64,000 bases of DNA from Bacillus cereus G9842 (GCF_000021305.1 NC_011772.1:577501-641500), one strand, 5' to 3'. Counted from the first letter of the stretch, positions 7,926-18,750 are shown. Numbers and translations are program-made. The notes: generated by a model not told the origin, from the sequence alone.

Positions 7926-10292
7926 ATGGCTGAAGCATTAGTGAAAAAGAAATTGATGTTAGAAGGTTTAGATTGTGCGAACTGTGCAATGAAAATTGAA
8001 AAAGGTGTTGGGAATATAGAAGGAGTAAATTCTTGCTCTGTAAACTTCGCAACAAAGACAATGATCTTAGAAACAGCACAAAATAAAGAAAACGAAGTTG
8101 TTACGGAAGCAAAACAACTCGTTACAAAATTAGAACCGCATATTAAAGTGCAAGAAGAACAAAAAAATAAAATTGCTAAAGAAGTATTTATATTAGAAGG
8201 TTTAGATTGCGCGAACTGTGCAATGAAAATTGAAAATAAAGTTAAGGAAATGCCAGCTGTCTCAGAAGCAACTGTTGATTTCGTATCGAAGAAACTACGA
8301 GTAGAAGTTGCGAATAAAAGAGAACTAGAAGCGACTGTAGCAAATATAACAAATGTCGTTCAAAAGTTAGAGCCAGATGTGAAAGTTGTTCGTGAAGAGA
8401 AGAACGGTCATGACCACGGACATAGTCACGATCATGGTGAAGCAAATGTGAAAAAGATGGTAGGGAGATTAGTGGTTGGCGGAATTTTGACGGCAATTGC
8501 TGCATTAGCGGGCTTACCACAAATGGTAACAATTCCGTTATTCGTCCTTGCTTATTTATTAATAGGTGGAGATATCGTTTGGAGAGCGGTAAAAAACATA
8601 ACTCGTGGCCAAGTATTTGATGAAAACTTCTTAATGGCAATTGCAACTGTAGGAGCTTTTGCAATTCAGCAATATTCAGAAGCTGTAGCAGTAATGCTAT
8701 TTTATCAAGTAGGAGAACTATTCCAAAGCATTGCGGTAAACCGCTCTCGAAAATCAATTACTTCATTAATGGATATTCGTCCTGATTATGCGAATGTAAA
8801 GGTTGGAAATGAAACGAAACAAGTATCACCAGAAGATGTACAAATTGGCGATTATATTATCGTTAAGCCAGGTGAGAAAGTACCATTAGACGGAAAAGTA
8901 ATTGAAGGAACATCAATGGTAGATACTTCAGCATTAACTGGTGAATCTGTACCACGTGAAGTTGAAGTTGGAAATGATGTATTAAGTGGCTTTGTGAACC
9001 AAAACGGCGTGTTGACAATTGAAGTTACAAAAGAATTTGGTGAATCAACTGTATCGAAAATTTTAGATTTAGTTCAAAATGCAAGCAGTAAAAAAGCACC
9101 AACAGAAAACTTTATTACGAAGTTTGCGCGTTACTACACTCCAGTTGTAGTTATTACAGCGGCGATCATGGCGTTTATTCCACCGCTTATTTTAGAAGGG
9201 GCTACATTCTCTGAGTGGATTTATAGAGCTTTAGTGTTCTTAGTAATCTCTTGTCCATGTGCGTTAGTTGTATCCATTCCTCTTGGATTCTTTGGAGGTA
9301 TCGGTGGTGCATCTAAAAGTGGTGTGTTAGTAAAAGGTAGTAACTATTTAGAAGCTTTAAATGATGTAAAATATATTGTTTTTGACAAAACAGGAACATT
9401 AACAAAAGGTGTTTTCAAAGTTACAAAAATGGAACCGAGCGAAGGTACTACAAGCGAAGAGTTATTAGAGTATGCGGCATTTGCTGAAGTGTATTCTAAC
9501 CATCCAATTGCCCAATCTATTCGAAAGGCATATGGAAAATCAATTGATGAAAAAATAATCGATGATTATAACGAAATTTCTGGTCACGGTACAGTCGTAA
9601 AAGTACAAGGAAAAGAAATTTTTGCAGGTAATGCAAAATTAATGAGAAAAGAAAATATTGAATTTAAACAACCAGAAACAGTAGGTACATTAGTTCACGT
9701 TGCTATAGATGGAAAATATGCAGGTTATATTGTTATTTCTGATGAGGTAAAAGAGGATTCGAAACAAGCGATTCAAAAGTTAAAAGAACTAGGTATTAAA
9801 AAGACAGTAATGTTAACTGGTGATGCAAAAACAGTTGGTGAAGCTGTCGGTAAAGAATTAGGCTTAGATGAAGTTCATGCGGAATTACTACCGCAACAAA
9901 AAGTAGAAGAGATTGAAAAAATTGATGCAGCGAAGCATGGAAAAGAAAAAATTGCCTTCGTTGGTGACGGTATTAACGATACACCAGTATTAGCCCGTGC
10001 AGACGTTGGTATTGCGATGGGTGGTTTAGGATCAGATGCAGCAATTGAAGCGGCAGACATCGTTATTATGACTGATGAGCCTTCAAAAATTGCGACAGCT
10101 GTAAAAATTGCAAAACGCACAAGAAGTATAGTGTGGCAAAATATCATCTTTGCTTTAGGTGTAAAAGGGATCGTTCTATTACTTGGTGCCTTTGGTATTG
10201 CAACAATGTGGGAAGCTGTTTTCTCAGATGTTGGTGTGACACTACTTGCAGTGTTAAATGCAATGCGTGTATTACGAGTGAAAGATTTATAA
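7926..10292 (+). CDS. cadA: Cd/Zn/Pb-translocating P1B-type ATPase
   Basis: A 788-residue metal exporter. It has two N-terminal heavy-metal-associated domains, each with GLDCANC (Cys17/Cys20 and Cys95/Cys98), then a His-rich linker at 162-170 (HDHGHSHDH), the actuator TGES (338-341), the membrane CPC metal site (443-445), the phosphorylated Asp in DKTGT (487-491), an HP dipeptide (SNHPIAQS) and the GDGINDTP hinge. The GLDCANC motif and CPC site are those of CadA/ZntA, which pump Cd, Zn and Pb outward across the membrane. It is the second gene of the cad unit and ends at a strong terminator. The double HMA and the His stretch suggest zinc or cadmium; the precise specificity is inferred. Confidence 0.95.
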   Translation: MAEALVKKKLMLEGLDCANCAMKIEKGVGNIEGVNSCSVNFATKTMILETAQNKENEVVTEAKQLVTKLEPHIKVQEEQKNKIAKEVFILEGLDCANCAMKIENKVKEMPAVSEATVDFVSKKLRVEVANKRELEATVANITNVVQKLEPDVKVVREEKNGHDHGHSHDHGEANVKKMVGRLVVGGILTAIAALAGLPQMVTIPLFVLAYLLIGGDIVWRAVKNITRGQVFDENFLMAIATVGAFAIQQYSEAVAVMLFYQVGELFQSIAVNRSRKSITSLMDIRPDYANVKVGNETKQVSPEDVQIGDYIIVKPGEKVPLDGKVIEGTSMVDTSALTGESVPREVEVGNDVLSGFVNQNGVLTIEVTKEFGESTVSKILDLVQNASSKKAPTENFITKFARYYTPVVVITAAIMAFIPPLILEGATFSEWIYRALVFLVISCPCALVVSIPLGFFGGIGGASKSGVLVKGSNYLEALNDVKYIVFDKTGTLTKGVFKVTKMEPSEGTTSEELLEYAAFAEVYSNHPIAQSIRKAYGKSIDEKIIDDYNEISGHGTVVKVQGKEIFAGNAKLMRKENIEFKQPETVGTLVHVAIDGKYAGYIVISDEVKEDSKQAIQKLKELGIKKTVMLTGDAKTVGEAVGKELGLDEVHAELLPQQKVEEIEKIDAAKHGKEKIAFVGDGINDTPVLARADVGIAMGGLGSDAAIEAADIVIMTDEPSKIATAVKIAKRTRSIVWQNIIFALGVKGIVLLLGAFGIATMWEAVFSDVGVTLLAVLNAMRVLRVKDL

Positions 10293-10323
10293 AAAAGAGG
10301 ACGCAACCTGCGTCCTCTTTTTT
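10291..10323 (+). terminator. Terminator after cadA
   Basis: AAAGAGGACGC (10294-10304) pairs with GCGTCCTCTTT (10310-10320), followed by T residues. Confidence 0.9.
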
Positions 10324-10465
10324 ATTGGTTATTTTGTTGAAATTGATTTAATAAAATAATATCAAATATTATTTTACTTTTTAATAATATGATATTAAAA
10401 TTTACAAATAAAAAACATTCGTCGTATTATTTTAATATATTTTTTACAAATATCCATATAGTATT

Positions 10466-10497
10466 GAAAAAACAGAGAAGGAGAAACTTCTCTGTTT
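10466..10497 (-). terminator. Terminator after pncB (minus strand)
   Basis: AACAGAGAAG (10471-10480) pairs with CTTCTCTGTT (10487-10496); read on the minus strand it ends in a T run. The pncB stop codon overlaps one arm. The 170 bases between cadA's terminator and this one are AT-rich with no gene visible. Confidence 0.88.
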
Positions 10498-11959
10498 ACT
10501 TTTGTATGTTTTTTTCAACTTGTTCTCGAACAGTTTGAATGTAATTCATTTTATGATCCCAACATTCTTGGCTTAAATCGACAGGATACTCTTCGGGATT
10601 TAAAGTTCGCATGTATTCTTCCCAAAATAGAGCGAGACTCTGTTCATTATATTGCTGAATATCTAATATACTTGGTAGTTCATATGTTCTTTCACCGTTA
10701 ACGAAAATGTCTTTATGGAGTTCACGGGCTTCAAAGTTTGTTACGAATTTACTTATATATGTGTGAACTGGATGGAACATTTTTAAGCGCTCTTCTTTTC
10801 CAGGTTCTTCAGAATCTAACGCAATATAATCGCCTTCTGCATGATCGTTAACCCGATTGATAATACGATAAATTCGTTTCAGTCCTGGAGTGGTAATTTT
10901 TTCAGGATTAGATGAAATTTTAATCGTATCATTTAATTTTCCGTCAGTATCTTCAATCGCAACTAGTTTGTAAACAGCCCCTAATGCAGGTTGCTCAAAG
11001 GACGTAATTAATTTTGTCCCAACACCCCATACGTCAATTTTTGCCCCTTGAGATTTAAGGTGCATAATTGTGTATTCATCTAAATCGCTAGAAGCGATAA
11101 TTTTTGTATTTGTAAACCCTGATTCATCTAGTAGTTTTCGTGCCTTTTTCGATAAATAAGCCATATCACCACTATCAAGACGTATACCATAGAAATCAAT
11201 ACGATCCCCAAATTCTTTTGCAACACGAATTGCATTTGGAACACCAGATTTCAATGTGTCATATGTATCAACGAGAAAGACGCACTTCTTATGAGTTTCA
11301 GCGTATTTCTTAAACGCGACGTATTCATCGCGATATGCTTGAACGAAAGAGTGAGCGTGTGTGCCAGCTACAGGGATCCCAAAGCGTTTCCCAGCACGAA
11401 CATTGCTTGTAGAGGAGAAACCACCAATAAAGGCAGCACGCGTCCCCCAAAGGGCAGCGTCGAACTCGTGGGCACGTCTTGTGCCGAACTCTAAAAGCTC
11501 ATCATTATTTGCAGCATGTTTCATACGGGCTGCTTTTGTTGCAATTAATGTTTGGTAATTCACAATATTTAAGAGAGCGGTTTCAATAATTTGTGCTTCA
11601 CCCAGTGGTGCATCAACGCGTAATAAAGGCTCGTTATTAAATACAACTTCACCTTCTTGCATACTACGAATCGTCCCAGTGAATTTCATATTTTGTAAAT
11701 AATGAAGGAATTCTTCTTCAAATTGTAATTCTGCTAAATAAGCGATATCGCTTTCAGTAAAGCTGAAATTTTCTATGTACTCTACAATTTTCTCAAGGCC
11801 AGCAAAAACAGCGTAGCCGTTCTCAAATGGAAGCTTTCGAAAGTATAAATCAAACACGGAACGGCGATTATGAATACCATCTTTCCAATATGTATAAGCC
11901 ATGTTGATTTGATATAGGTCTGTATGTAAGGCATAACTATCGTCTTTATAATGAGTCAT
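10496..11959 (-). CDS. pncB: Nicotinate phosphoribosyltransferase
   Basis: A 487-residue enzyme of the long Gram-positive NAPRTase class. The N-terminus DSYALHTDLYQINMAYTYW, the EFGTRRAHEFDAALWGTRAAFIGGFSSTSN stretch and the DSGDMAYLSKKARKLLD segment are family hallmarks and include phosphate- and base-binding residues. It makes nicotinate mononucleotide from nicotinate and PRPP with ATP hydrolysis, in NAD salvage. The ATG at 11959 follows GGAGGTG. The gene stands alone on the minus strand and is divergent from nprR; the 198 bases between them hold both promoters. Confidence 0.95.
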   Translation of the reverse strand: MTHYKDDSYALHTDLYQINMAYTYWKDGIHNRRSVFDLYFRKLPFENGYAVFAGLEKIVEYIENFSFTESDIAYLAELQFEEEFLHYLQNMKFTGTIRSMQEGEVVFNNEPLLRVDAPLGEAQIIETALLNIVNYQTLIATKAARMKHAANNDELLEFGTRRAHEFDAALWGTRAAFIGGFSSTSNVRAGKRFGIPVAGTHAHSFVQAYRDEYVAFKKYAETHKKCVFLVDTYDTLKSGVPNAIRVAKEFGDRIDFYGIRLDSGDMAYLSKKARKLLDESGFTNTKIIASSDLDEYTIMHLKSQGAKIDVWGVGTKLITSFEQPALGAVYKLVAIEDTDGKLNDTIKISSNPEKITTPGLKRIYRIINRVNDHAEGDYIALDSEEPGKEERLKMFHPVHTYISKFVTNFEARELHKDIFVNGERTYELPSILDIQQYNEQSLALFWEEYMRTLNPEEYPVDLSQECWDHKMNYIQTVREQVEKNIQK

Positions 11960-12157
11960 CGCGAGAACACCTCCATAATTTGGTTATAGTATACCAATTT
12001 TTCACCATTCGTAGCAAAGAAGAGATATTGAAGTGAAGTCAAGAGAGAAAAAAATGAAATTATGCATATTTTTTAGAAAATTTATATTTATCAATTTATA
12101 TTTCTCCAAATTTTATGTATTATTAGAGTAATGGGGTAATGAGAATGGAGGAGGACA

Positions 12158-13417
12158 ATGCAACAAACATTAGAAAAAATAGGCAAACAAGTCTTTTACA
12201 AACGGCTTCAGCAAAAAATGACACAAGAAGAATTATGTCAGGGCATTTGTTCTGTCTCATACTTAAGTAAGATTGAAAATGGAAAGATCGAAGCATCAGA
12301 AGAAATTCTACAATTGCTCTGCACAAGGTTAGAAATTGCCGTGACGGATTTGAGGGATGTAGAAGAAGATGTGAAGGGGAAGTTGGATGAATGGCTGAAT
12401 GCACTAGTTCATTTGGACAAGCCACAAGTAGAACGTATATATGAAGAGTTACAAGGTGAAATGAAGCATGTGTTGGATTTTGAAATTATAAATTATTATA
12501 AACTGCTGTATACGCGGTATTTAATTATGAAAAGGGATTTAGTAGCTCTTGAAGAAGAATTGGATAAGTTGAAAAAGGTGTATAAAAAATATTCACCATT
12601 TCAAAAAATGCTTTATACGTATAGTAGGGCGTTATTATATTCTTTACAGTATAAATATACACAGGCTTTGGAGTACTTACTGCAAACGGAAACCATGGCG
12701 AAGGAACTGGGCTATTATGAAACGGGGATATATTATAATTTAGCGCTCACATATAGTCAGATGGAAATAGACCACATGACTTTATACTTTGCTAATGTTG
12801 CGTTAGAAGGCTTTAAGAGTGAGTATAAGTTTAGAAATATAATTAATTGTAAATTTCTAATTGCATTTAGTTATACTCGAAAAAAACAATATAATGAAGC
12901 GATGGAAAACTATAATCATATTCTAAGAGAAGCAAATTCTTTTGCGGATAAAGATAATATTATGTCAATCGCTTTAAATAATATTGGTTATTTGTATTAC
13001 CGTCAAAAGAATTATGTGAAGGCAAAAGAGTATTATATAGAATGTTTAAAGTATAAAAAAGAAGAGGATATGAATTATATTGATGCTATGTATGAACTAT
13101 CCTTACAATGTATTCAATTGGGAGAATTTGAAGACGCGAAGAAATGGATTGAAAAAGGTATTTTTGCTGCAAAGAAAGCTGAAAGATACAAAGGAATGTT
13201 ATATTTACTATTAAGTTTACAATATAAGTATTTTGAAAAAAGAGATACTTATAAAAGGTTTTTGGAAACAGAGGTAGTTCCTTTTTTTAAAGCTGAAAAC
13301 AATATAAAAGATTTGAAAACTATATATTTAGAGTTGGCGGAGTACTTAGAAGAATGCGCAGATTTTAAAGAAAGTAATTATTATTATAAATTAGCAATAA
13401 AATTATTAGAAGAATAA
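12158..13417 (+). CDS. nprR: NprR, RNPP-family peptide-responsive regulator
   Basis: A 419-residue protein with an N-terminal helix-turn-helix (residues ~10-65: FYKRLQQKMTQEELCQGICSVSYLSKIENGKIEAS) and about nine tetratricopeptide helices to the end, the RNPP layout shared by Rap, NprR, PlcR and PrgX. Length agrees with the usual ~423. It is followed after 14 bases by a small exported-peptide gene and then by the neutral protease gene, the established nprR-nprX-nprA order of the B. cereus group. Known behaviour: NprR without peptide binds Spo0F, and with the NprX-derived peptide becomes a tetrameric activator of nprA and other genes for necrotrophic growth. The start ATG follows GGAGGAGG. Confidence 0.93.
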   Translation: MQQTLEKIGKQVFYKRLQQKMTQEELCQGICSVSYLSKIENGKIEASEEILQLLCTRLEIAVTDLRDVEEDVKGKLDEWLNALVHLDKPQVERIYEELQGEMKHVLDFEIINYYKLLYTRYLIMKRDLVALEEELDKLKKVYKKYSPFQKMLYTYSRALLYSLQYKYTQALEYLLQTETMAKELGYYETGIYYNLALTYSQMEIDHMTLYFANVALEGFKSEYKFRNIINCKFLIAFSYTRKKQYNEAMENYNHILREANSFADKDNIMSIALNNIGYLYYRQKNYVKAKEYYIECLKYKKEEDMNYIDAMYELSLQCIQLGEFEDAKKWIEKGIFAAKKAERYKGMLYLLLSLQYKYFEKRDTYKRFLETEVVPFFKAENNIKDLKTIYLELAEYLEECADFKESNYYYKLAIKLLEE

Positions 13418-13431
13418 AAAGGAGTGAGATT

Positions 13432-13560
13432 ATGAAAAAGTTTATTGTAGGAACATTTGTAATTATGTCAATTGCGGCGATAGTATTAGATATTCAGTAT
13501 GCTTGGAAACCAGATGTCCTTGGTCAAGAAGCTAAAACCGTTGAACAAATTAATTCATAA
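13432..13560 (+). CDS. nprX: NprX signal-peptide precursor (42 aa)
   Basis: A 42-residue ORF with AAAGGAGTGAG just upstream. It starts MKKFIVGTFVIMSIAAIVLD, a basic then hydrophobic export signal, and ends with a hydrophilic tail. Within the tail WKPDVLG occupies the position of the mature NprX heptapeptide, which in the best-studied B. thuringiensis strain is SKPDIVG. Position (directly after nprR, before nprA), length and the KPD core make the identity clear; the exact processed form (WKPDVLG or with flanking residues) is inferred. The W, V and L changes suggest a different pherotype from the reference. A terminator follows. Confidence 0.9.
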   Translation: MKKFIVGTFVIMSIAAIVLDIQYAWKPDVLGQEAKTVEQINS

Positions 13561-13565
13561 TGAAG

Positions 13566-13595
13566 AAACCCCTTTCCAACCGGAAAGGGGTTTTT
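13566..13595 (+). terminator. Terminator after nprX
   Basis: AAACCCCTTTCC (13566-13577) pairs perfectly with GGAAAGGGGTTT (13582-13593), followed by T residues. It separates nprR-nprX from nprA. Confidence 0.93.
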
Positions 13596-13686
13596 CAATA
13601 TTTGTTCCTCAAAATTCTACAAAACTTGAGAAAATAATTATTTGAATTTTTAGTATATTAATAGTGGAAACATAATGCTAATATGA

Positions 13687-15429
<1,743 letters not shown>

Positions 15430-15463
15430 GGATTTAAGGGACAGATATTAATAAAATACTTCA

Positions 15464-15500
15464 AAAATAAAGAAGGAGCATGGGCTCCTTCTTTATTTTT
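15464..15500. terminator. Bidirectional terminator between nprA and the TVP38-like gene
   Basis: A ~16-bp stem (A/T-rich base plus AAGAAGGAGC with GCTCCTTCTT) with a four-base loop at 15480-15483. It carries T runs on both strands. The stop codon of the minus-strand gene lies inside the right arm. Confidence 0.9.
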
Positions 15501-16041
15501 TTCTCCATTTTTTCCACAAATAAAACAATCCAATAGCGCCTGCGATTGTTACAATCCACTTCGCTTCATTTGTTCCGTTTATAACATGATATGCCGAATA
15601 TACTTCAATCAATAAGGCCGGTATTTTACCTATTGTACTGGCAATACTGAAGGAGAGTAATGACATTTTCCCTAGAGCTGCAAATAAAGTCACGATACTT
15701 GATGGGATGAAAGGTATCAATCGAAACGATAGAACGAGTAGAAAGGCCTCTATACCTTCTACATAAAGAAGACGCTCTACCTTTGGGTACTTATTTACTT
15801 TATCGTGAGTGAACTTTTGAAGGCCTATGCGATAAATATAAAACGAGATAATAGCCCCTAAGGCCTCACCTGCGATCGAAATGATTGTGCCATTTGTTAC
15901 ACCGAAGAGCTGTATATTAATGGCGGTTAAAAAGATGCTAGGAATAACACCTAAAAGACTAATGATGATGTTAATTAAGATACTAAGTGGAATTGCGATT
16001 GAATAGTATTCTGTTAAGAAATTTTGAATCGTTTCAGCCAT
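15493..16041 (-). CDS. TVP38/TMEM64 family membrane protein
   Basis: A 182-residue integral membrane protein with about five hydrophobic segments. The re-entrant-loop region typical of the SNARE-associated/TVP38/DedA superfamily is visible: GTIISIAGEALGAIISFYIYR, then RLIPFIPSSIVTLFAALGKMSLLSF. Bacterial members are implicated in membrane lipid or undecaprenyl-phosphate handling and membrane homeostasis, but the substrate of this subfamily (YdjX/YtxB-like) is unknown. It is a single-gene unit convergent with nprA. The start ATG at 16041 follows AAAGGAT. Confidence 0.8.
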   Translation of the reverse strand: MAETIQNFLTEYYSIAIPLSILINIIISLLGVIPSIFLTAINIQLFGVTNGTIISIAGEALGAIISFYIYRIGLQKFTHDKVNKYPKVERLLYVEGIEAFLLVLSFRLIPFIPSSIVTLFAALGKMSLLSFSIASTIGKIPALLIEVYSAYHVINGTNEAKWIVTIAGAIGLFYLWKKWRKK

Positions 16042-16436
16042 TGTTTAAAATCCTTTATCTTTTTTTGCATTACACCATATTTCGTTTGTATAGGCAAGGG
16101 TAAATTTACATAATGTAGAAAAACGTTGATAAGAAGGGGTCTTTATACCTTATATGGGTATTAGGTATATAAAAATGGGGGTATTTTAAAAGAATTTAAA
16201 AAAACTATAAAAACCTTTGTATAAAAGAGTTTTATAGTTATGTTATCAGTGTTTTCATCTGGGAAATAATCATAAAATATAGGGGGTATATATTATAAAA
16301 AGTCGAAAAATAGAGGGTTGATGAAATTGCGCGGGTAAATATGGAAAAATAGATGAAAAAAATGAAAACTGATAGATTTTTTCGTTGTGAAATTGACTTT
16401 TAGTGAAGTTGCGATAATAATCATGAAAGAGGTGAT
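16042..16436. promoter_or_regulatory. Divergent intergenic region upstream of the toxin-like gene, with inverted repeats
   Basis: This 395-base AT-rich gap has no convincing gene. It holds a perfect 10-bp inverted repeat, AACTATAAAA (16203-16212) and TTTTATAGTT (16230-16239), 17 bases apart, and an imperfect TATACC...GGTATA repeat around 16145-16169. A possible promoter for the next gene is TTGACT (16393-16398) with AATAAT (16416-16421), 17 bases apart. These are sequence observations; no regulator is identified. Confidence 0.45.
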
Positions 16437-16958
16437 ATGATGAAACGAATAAGTAGTCTTTTCTTGAGTGGTTTATTGGCACTAATGCTGATCTTAAGTG
16501 GATGTGCAGGAAAAGAACAAAAAACAGAGAAACAAACAGGGAATCAATCGACATCAGTAGAAAAAATTAGTGATAATATTTTAGATGAAATGGAAGGGCC
16601 ACCTAAAAATGGTCATACGATTGAAAGACATGTAGGCAAATCAGAAGAAGATTTGAAGAATCGCTTGAAGACAGATAAAGTATCAGCAGCAAGTACATAC
16701 TATGACAAGGAAACAGCAACGAAAGCTGTAAAAGATAGTTTGAAGCAGCATGATAAGGAAATTCAAGACTGGTTAAAAAATTCTAAAGAGGCTCGTCTCG
16801 TATTAAATACAACACATTCATTCCCGGTTGGAAAAACGGTAATAAAGAAAAATATGAGTGTAAAAGACAAGTTGGTAAAAACTGTTACTGTTTTAGCAAG
16901 AGATAAGTCAGGAGAATTAGGGTTTAAGATTATTACTTCTTATCCATCTGATAAATAA
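16437..16958 (+). CDS. Lipoprotein with bacterial RNase A-like (CdiA-CT type) toxin domain
   Basis: A 173-residue protein. Residues 1-22 are a lipoprotein signal peptide ending LILSGC, so Cys23 would be lipidated and the rest displayed outside the membrane. After a Gln/Lys/Ser-rich linker (24-57), residues 58-173 resemble the RNAse_A_bac domain: GHTIERHVGKSEEDL, SAASTYYDKETA, IQDWL and a C-terminal TSYP. His65, Arg76, Thr167 and Tyr169 reproduce the spacing of His175, Arg186, Thr276 and Tyr278 of the Yersinia kristensenii CDI toxin (11, 91 versus 90, and 2 residues). RNase activity is inferred. No LXG, RHS or other delivery domain is present, which is unusual. The next gene, 16 bases on, looks like its immunity gene. 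Start ATG follows AAAGAGGTGAT. Confidence 0.75.
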   Translation: MMKRISSLFLSGLLALMLILSGCAGKEQKTEKQTGNQSTSVEKISDNILDEMEGPPKNGHTIERHVGKSEEDLKNRLKTDKVSAASTYYDKETATKAVKDSLKQHDKEIQDWLKNSKEARLVLNTTHSFPVGKTVIKKNMSVKDKLVKTVTVLARDKSGELGFKIITSYPSDK

Positions 16959-16974
16959 GAAGGGGGAGTACATT

Positions 16975-17247
16975 ATGTATACGACATTACAATACTTTCT
17001 TAAATCGTACTGTACGTTAAGTATTCATGAGGATGAAATAGTAAGCGTGATGGAAGAGTTTATTGAACAAGAAGACGAAGAAATTGTTTTGAAATTACGT
17101 GATGAATTAATAAATATGAAGAAAAAGAACGCGTGGGAAGAGGCGTGTGTATTAGCTGCGAAGCAAGGCAATCGTATGTGGTCTTTAGAAGAAACGAAAG
17201 ACCATCTTGAAACTTTTTTACTATTACTGCAAAAGAAAAAGGCGTGA
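16975..17247 (+). CDS. CdiI-type immunity protein for the RNase A-like lipoprotein (predicted)
   Basis: A 90-residue acidic, all-helical, cytosolic protein without signal or membrane segment, started by ATG after AGAAGGGGGAG. The pattern LQYFLKSYC, then VSVMEEFIEQEDEEIVLKLRDEL, then SLEETKDHLETFL resembles the CdiI_2 immunity family (aromatic/hydrophobic start, an acidic EFI..E helix, and a final aromatic/leucine helix). It lies 16 bases downstream of the RNase A-like lipoprotein gene, and the shared terminator makes a two-gene operon. The family call rests on remembered pattern and context; an independent small protein is the alternative. Its stop codon lies inside the terminator stem. Confidence 0.6.
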   Translation: MYTTLQYFLKSYCTLSIHEDEIVSVMEEFIEQEDEEIVLKLRDELINMKKKNAWEEACVLAAKQGNRMWSLEETKDHLETFLLLLQKKKA

Positions 17248-17265
17248 TATAATCACGCCTTTTTC
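17236..17265. terminator. Bidirectional terminator between immunity-like gene and VanW-like gene
   Basis: AGGCGTGAT (17240-17248) pairs with ATCACGCCT (17252-17260), flanked by A and T runs that extend the stem and serve both strands. The immunity gene's TGA (17245-17247) is part of the stem. Confidence 0.9.
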
Positions 17266-17289
17266 TTTATGCTATTCGGTGGATATTAG

Positions 17290-18552
17290 CTATTCTTTTG
17301 GAGCGCTTTTATATACGCTTTTTGAAATTTGTCCATTTGATATTACTTCCCCGTTTTGTGTTACTTTTTTATACGTAACCGCTGTGATTTTATCACTAGT
17401 CCTACTAATTACTTGAGAAGAAACTTCAACATTTTTACCAGTATTTGTACCGAAAATGCGTGTAGTAATACTACCTCCATTTGAAAATGCTTGAATATAA
17501 ATATGATTGCCCGTATTATTTTTAAATTTTAAATCTGGACCATAATCTGCTACTGCTGCATCTTGCCCAAGTGGTAAATAATTTACCGGCATAGAATGAT
17601 TGCTTCGAGAAACAATGCCTAAATCTGCCCTTAAAGCTGCGCTGTATAATGTACTACTGACTTGGCAAACTCCTCCGCCTGCACTTTGTATTACTTTACC
17701 TTGTGAATATACTGCTGCAGATTTGTAACCATGTGCAGCATCAGTTACGCCAACGCGGCCGTTAAAACTAAACGTTTCATCAGGTGCGACAATAACCCCA
17801 CTTAAAGTATTGGCTGACTTATTTACGTTAAATGATTGATTTCCGTTACGGCCGGCCATTGGAGTAGAATATTCAGCGATGACTTCTTTAATCCCCATTT
17901 TCTGTATGTCTTCTGTAGAGCGTTCTGGTTTTATGAATGTGACTGGCAATGTGACATCTGATTTACCGGTAGTAATAGCTTCGTTTGTTAAACCGTTTAG
18001 TTTCCCTTTATCAATTTTTTCTCCGTTTTGGCTTTGACTAACATTTACTGTTGAGCCTTCAATACTGAATTCTGCATTAATAGGATTTTTTAATGTTTCA
18101 TTATATTTATCTTTTATAAAGGTTTCATAAGCTGTTGCATTTAATTGTGGTGTTAATTTATATTCACGTTTTAATTCACCGTTTTCAGCTTGCTTACGCA
18201 TTTTGTAACGATTCATTACGTTTCCTTCTTGTTCTTTAAAGATTTTGTCAATAATATCTTTCTCTTTATAATTTATCCCTAAATCTTTCCATGTGTAAGT
18301 TTGTTTATCGTTTTGGAATATGTAGGTAAGGGATTTTTGATCTAATTCAGTTACCTTTTGATTAATAATTGCTTGAATATCTTTCTTATTTTTTCCATCG
18401 AGAGAAATACCTTCAAATGTAGTATTCGGTAATGCAGTAGTATCTAATTGATTATTTAATTTGGAGACATATTGATATCCCCCAACACCGCCTACACAAA
18501 GTAATATGCCCCCAGCAATTGCAGAACCGATCAGTATTTTACTTAGCTTCAT
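17290..18552 (-). CDS. VanW family envelope protein
   Basis: A 420-residue protein with one N-terminal transmembrane anchor (residues ~7-28) and an extracellular part. Residues ~40-205 resemble the PG_binding_4 repeats of YoaR/VanW proteins (EGISLDGKNKKDIQAIINQKV). Residues ~225-355 are the VanW domain, with TFSFNGRVG, SAGGGVCQVSSTLYSAALRADL and RSNHSMPVNYLPLGQDAAVADYGPDL-type segments clearly visible. VanW proteins occur in vancomycin-resistance clusters and in many Gram-positive genomes, but the reaction is unknown; a peptidoglycan link is inferred. It stands alone between the toxin-like unit and an LCP gene. RBS GGGGGGAAATA precedes the ATG. Confidence 0.88.
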   Translation of the reverse strand: MKLSKILIGSAIAGGILLCVGGVGGYQYVSKLNNQLDTTALPNTTFEGISLDGKNKKDIQAIINQKVTELDQKSLTYIFQNDKQTYTWKDLGINYKEKDIIDKIFKEQEGNVMNRYKMRKQAENGELKREYKLTPQLNATAYETFIKDKYNETLKNPINAEFSIEGSTVNVSQSQNGEKIDKGKLNGLTNEAITTGKSDVTLPVTFIKPERSTEDIQKMGIKEVIAEYSTPMAGRNGNQSFNVNKSANTLSGVIVAPDETFSFNGRVGVTDAAHGYKSAAVYSQGKVIQSAGGGVCQVSSTLYSAALRADLGIVSRSNHSMPVNYLPLGQDAAVADYGPDLKFKNNTGNHIYIQAFSNGGSITTRIFGTNTGKNVEVSSQVISRTSDKITAVTYKKVTQNGEVISNGQISKSVYKSAPKE

Positions 18553-18750
18553 TTATTTCCCCCCAGAAATTTATGTATAAATATATGTATTACATTTTTT
18601 GTATAAAAATGATGAAAATAACATTATGTACGTACTAGTATACTATTATTTTCACTGTGTGTGTAATGTTTTCATAAAAAATGTTACACCGCTGTAATAA
18701 TTGTCACTTCTTGTCACAATGTGTATGAAAAATATGTTGAAAAATATAAT

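Noticed and set aside
16270..16554. 94-codon minus-strand ORF overlapping the start of the toxin-like gene
   Set aside because: It is antisense to the lipoprotein signal-peptide coding region and has no ribosome binding site.
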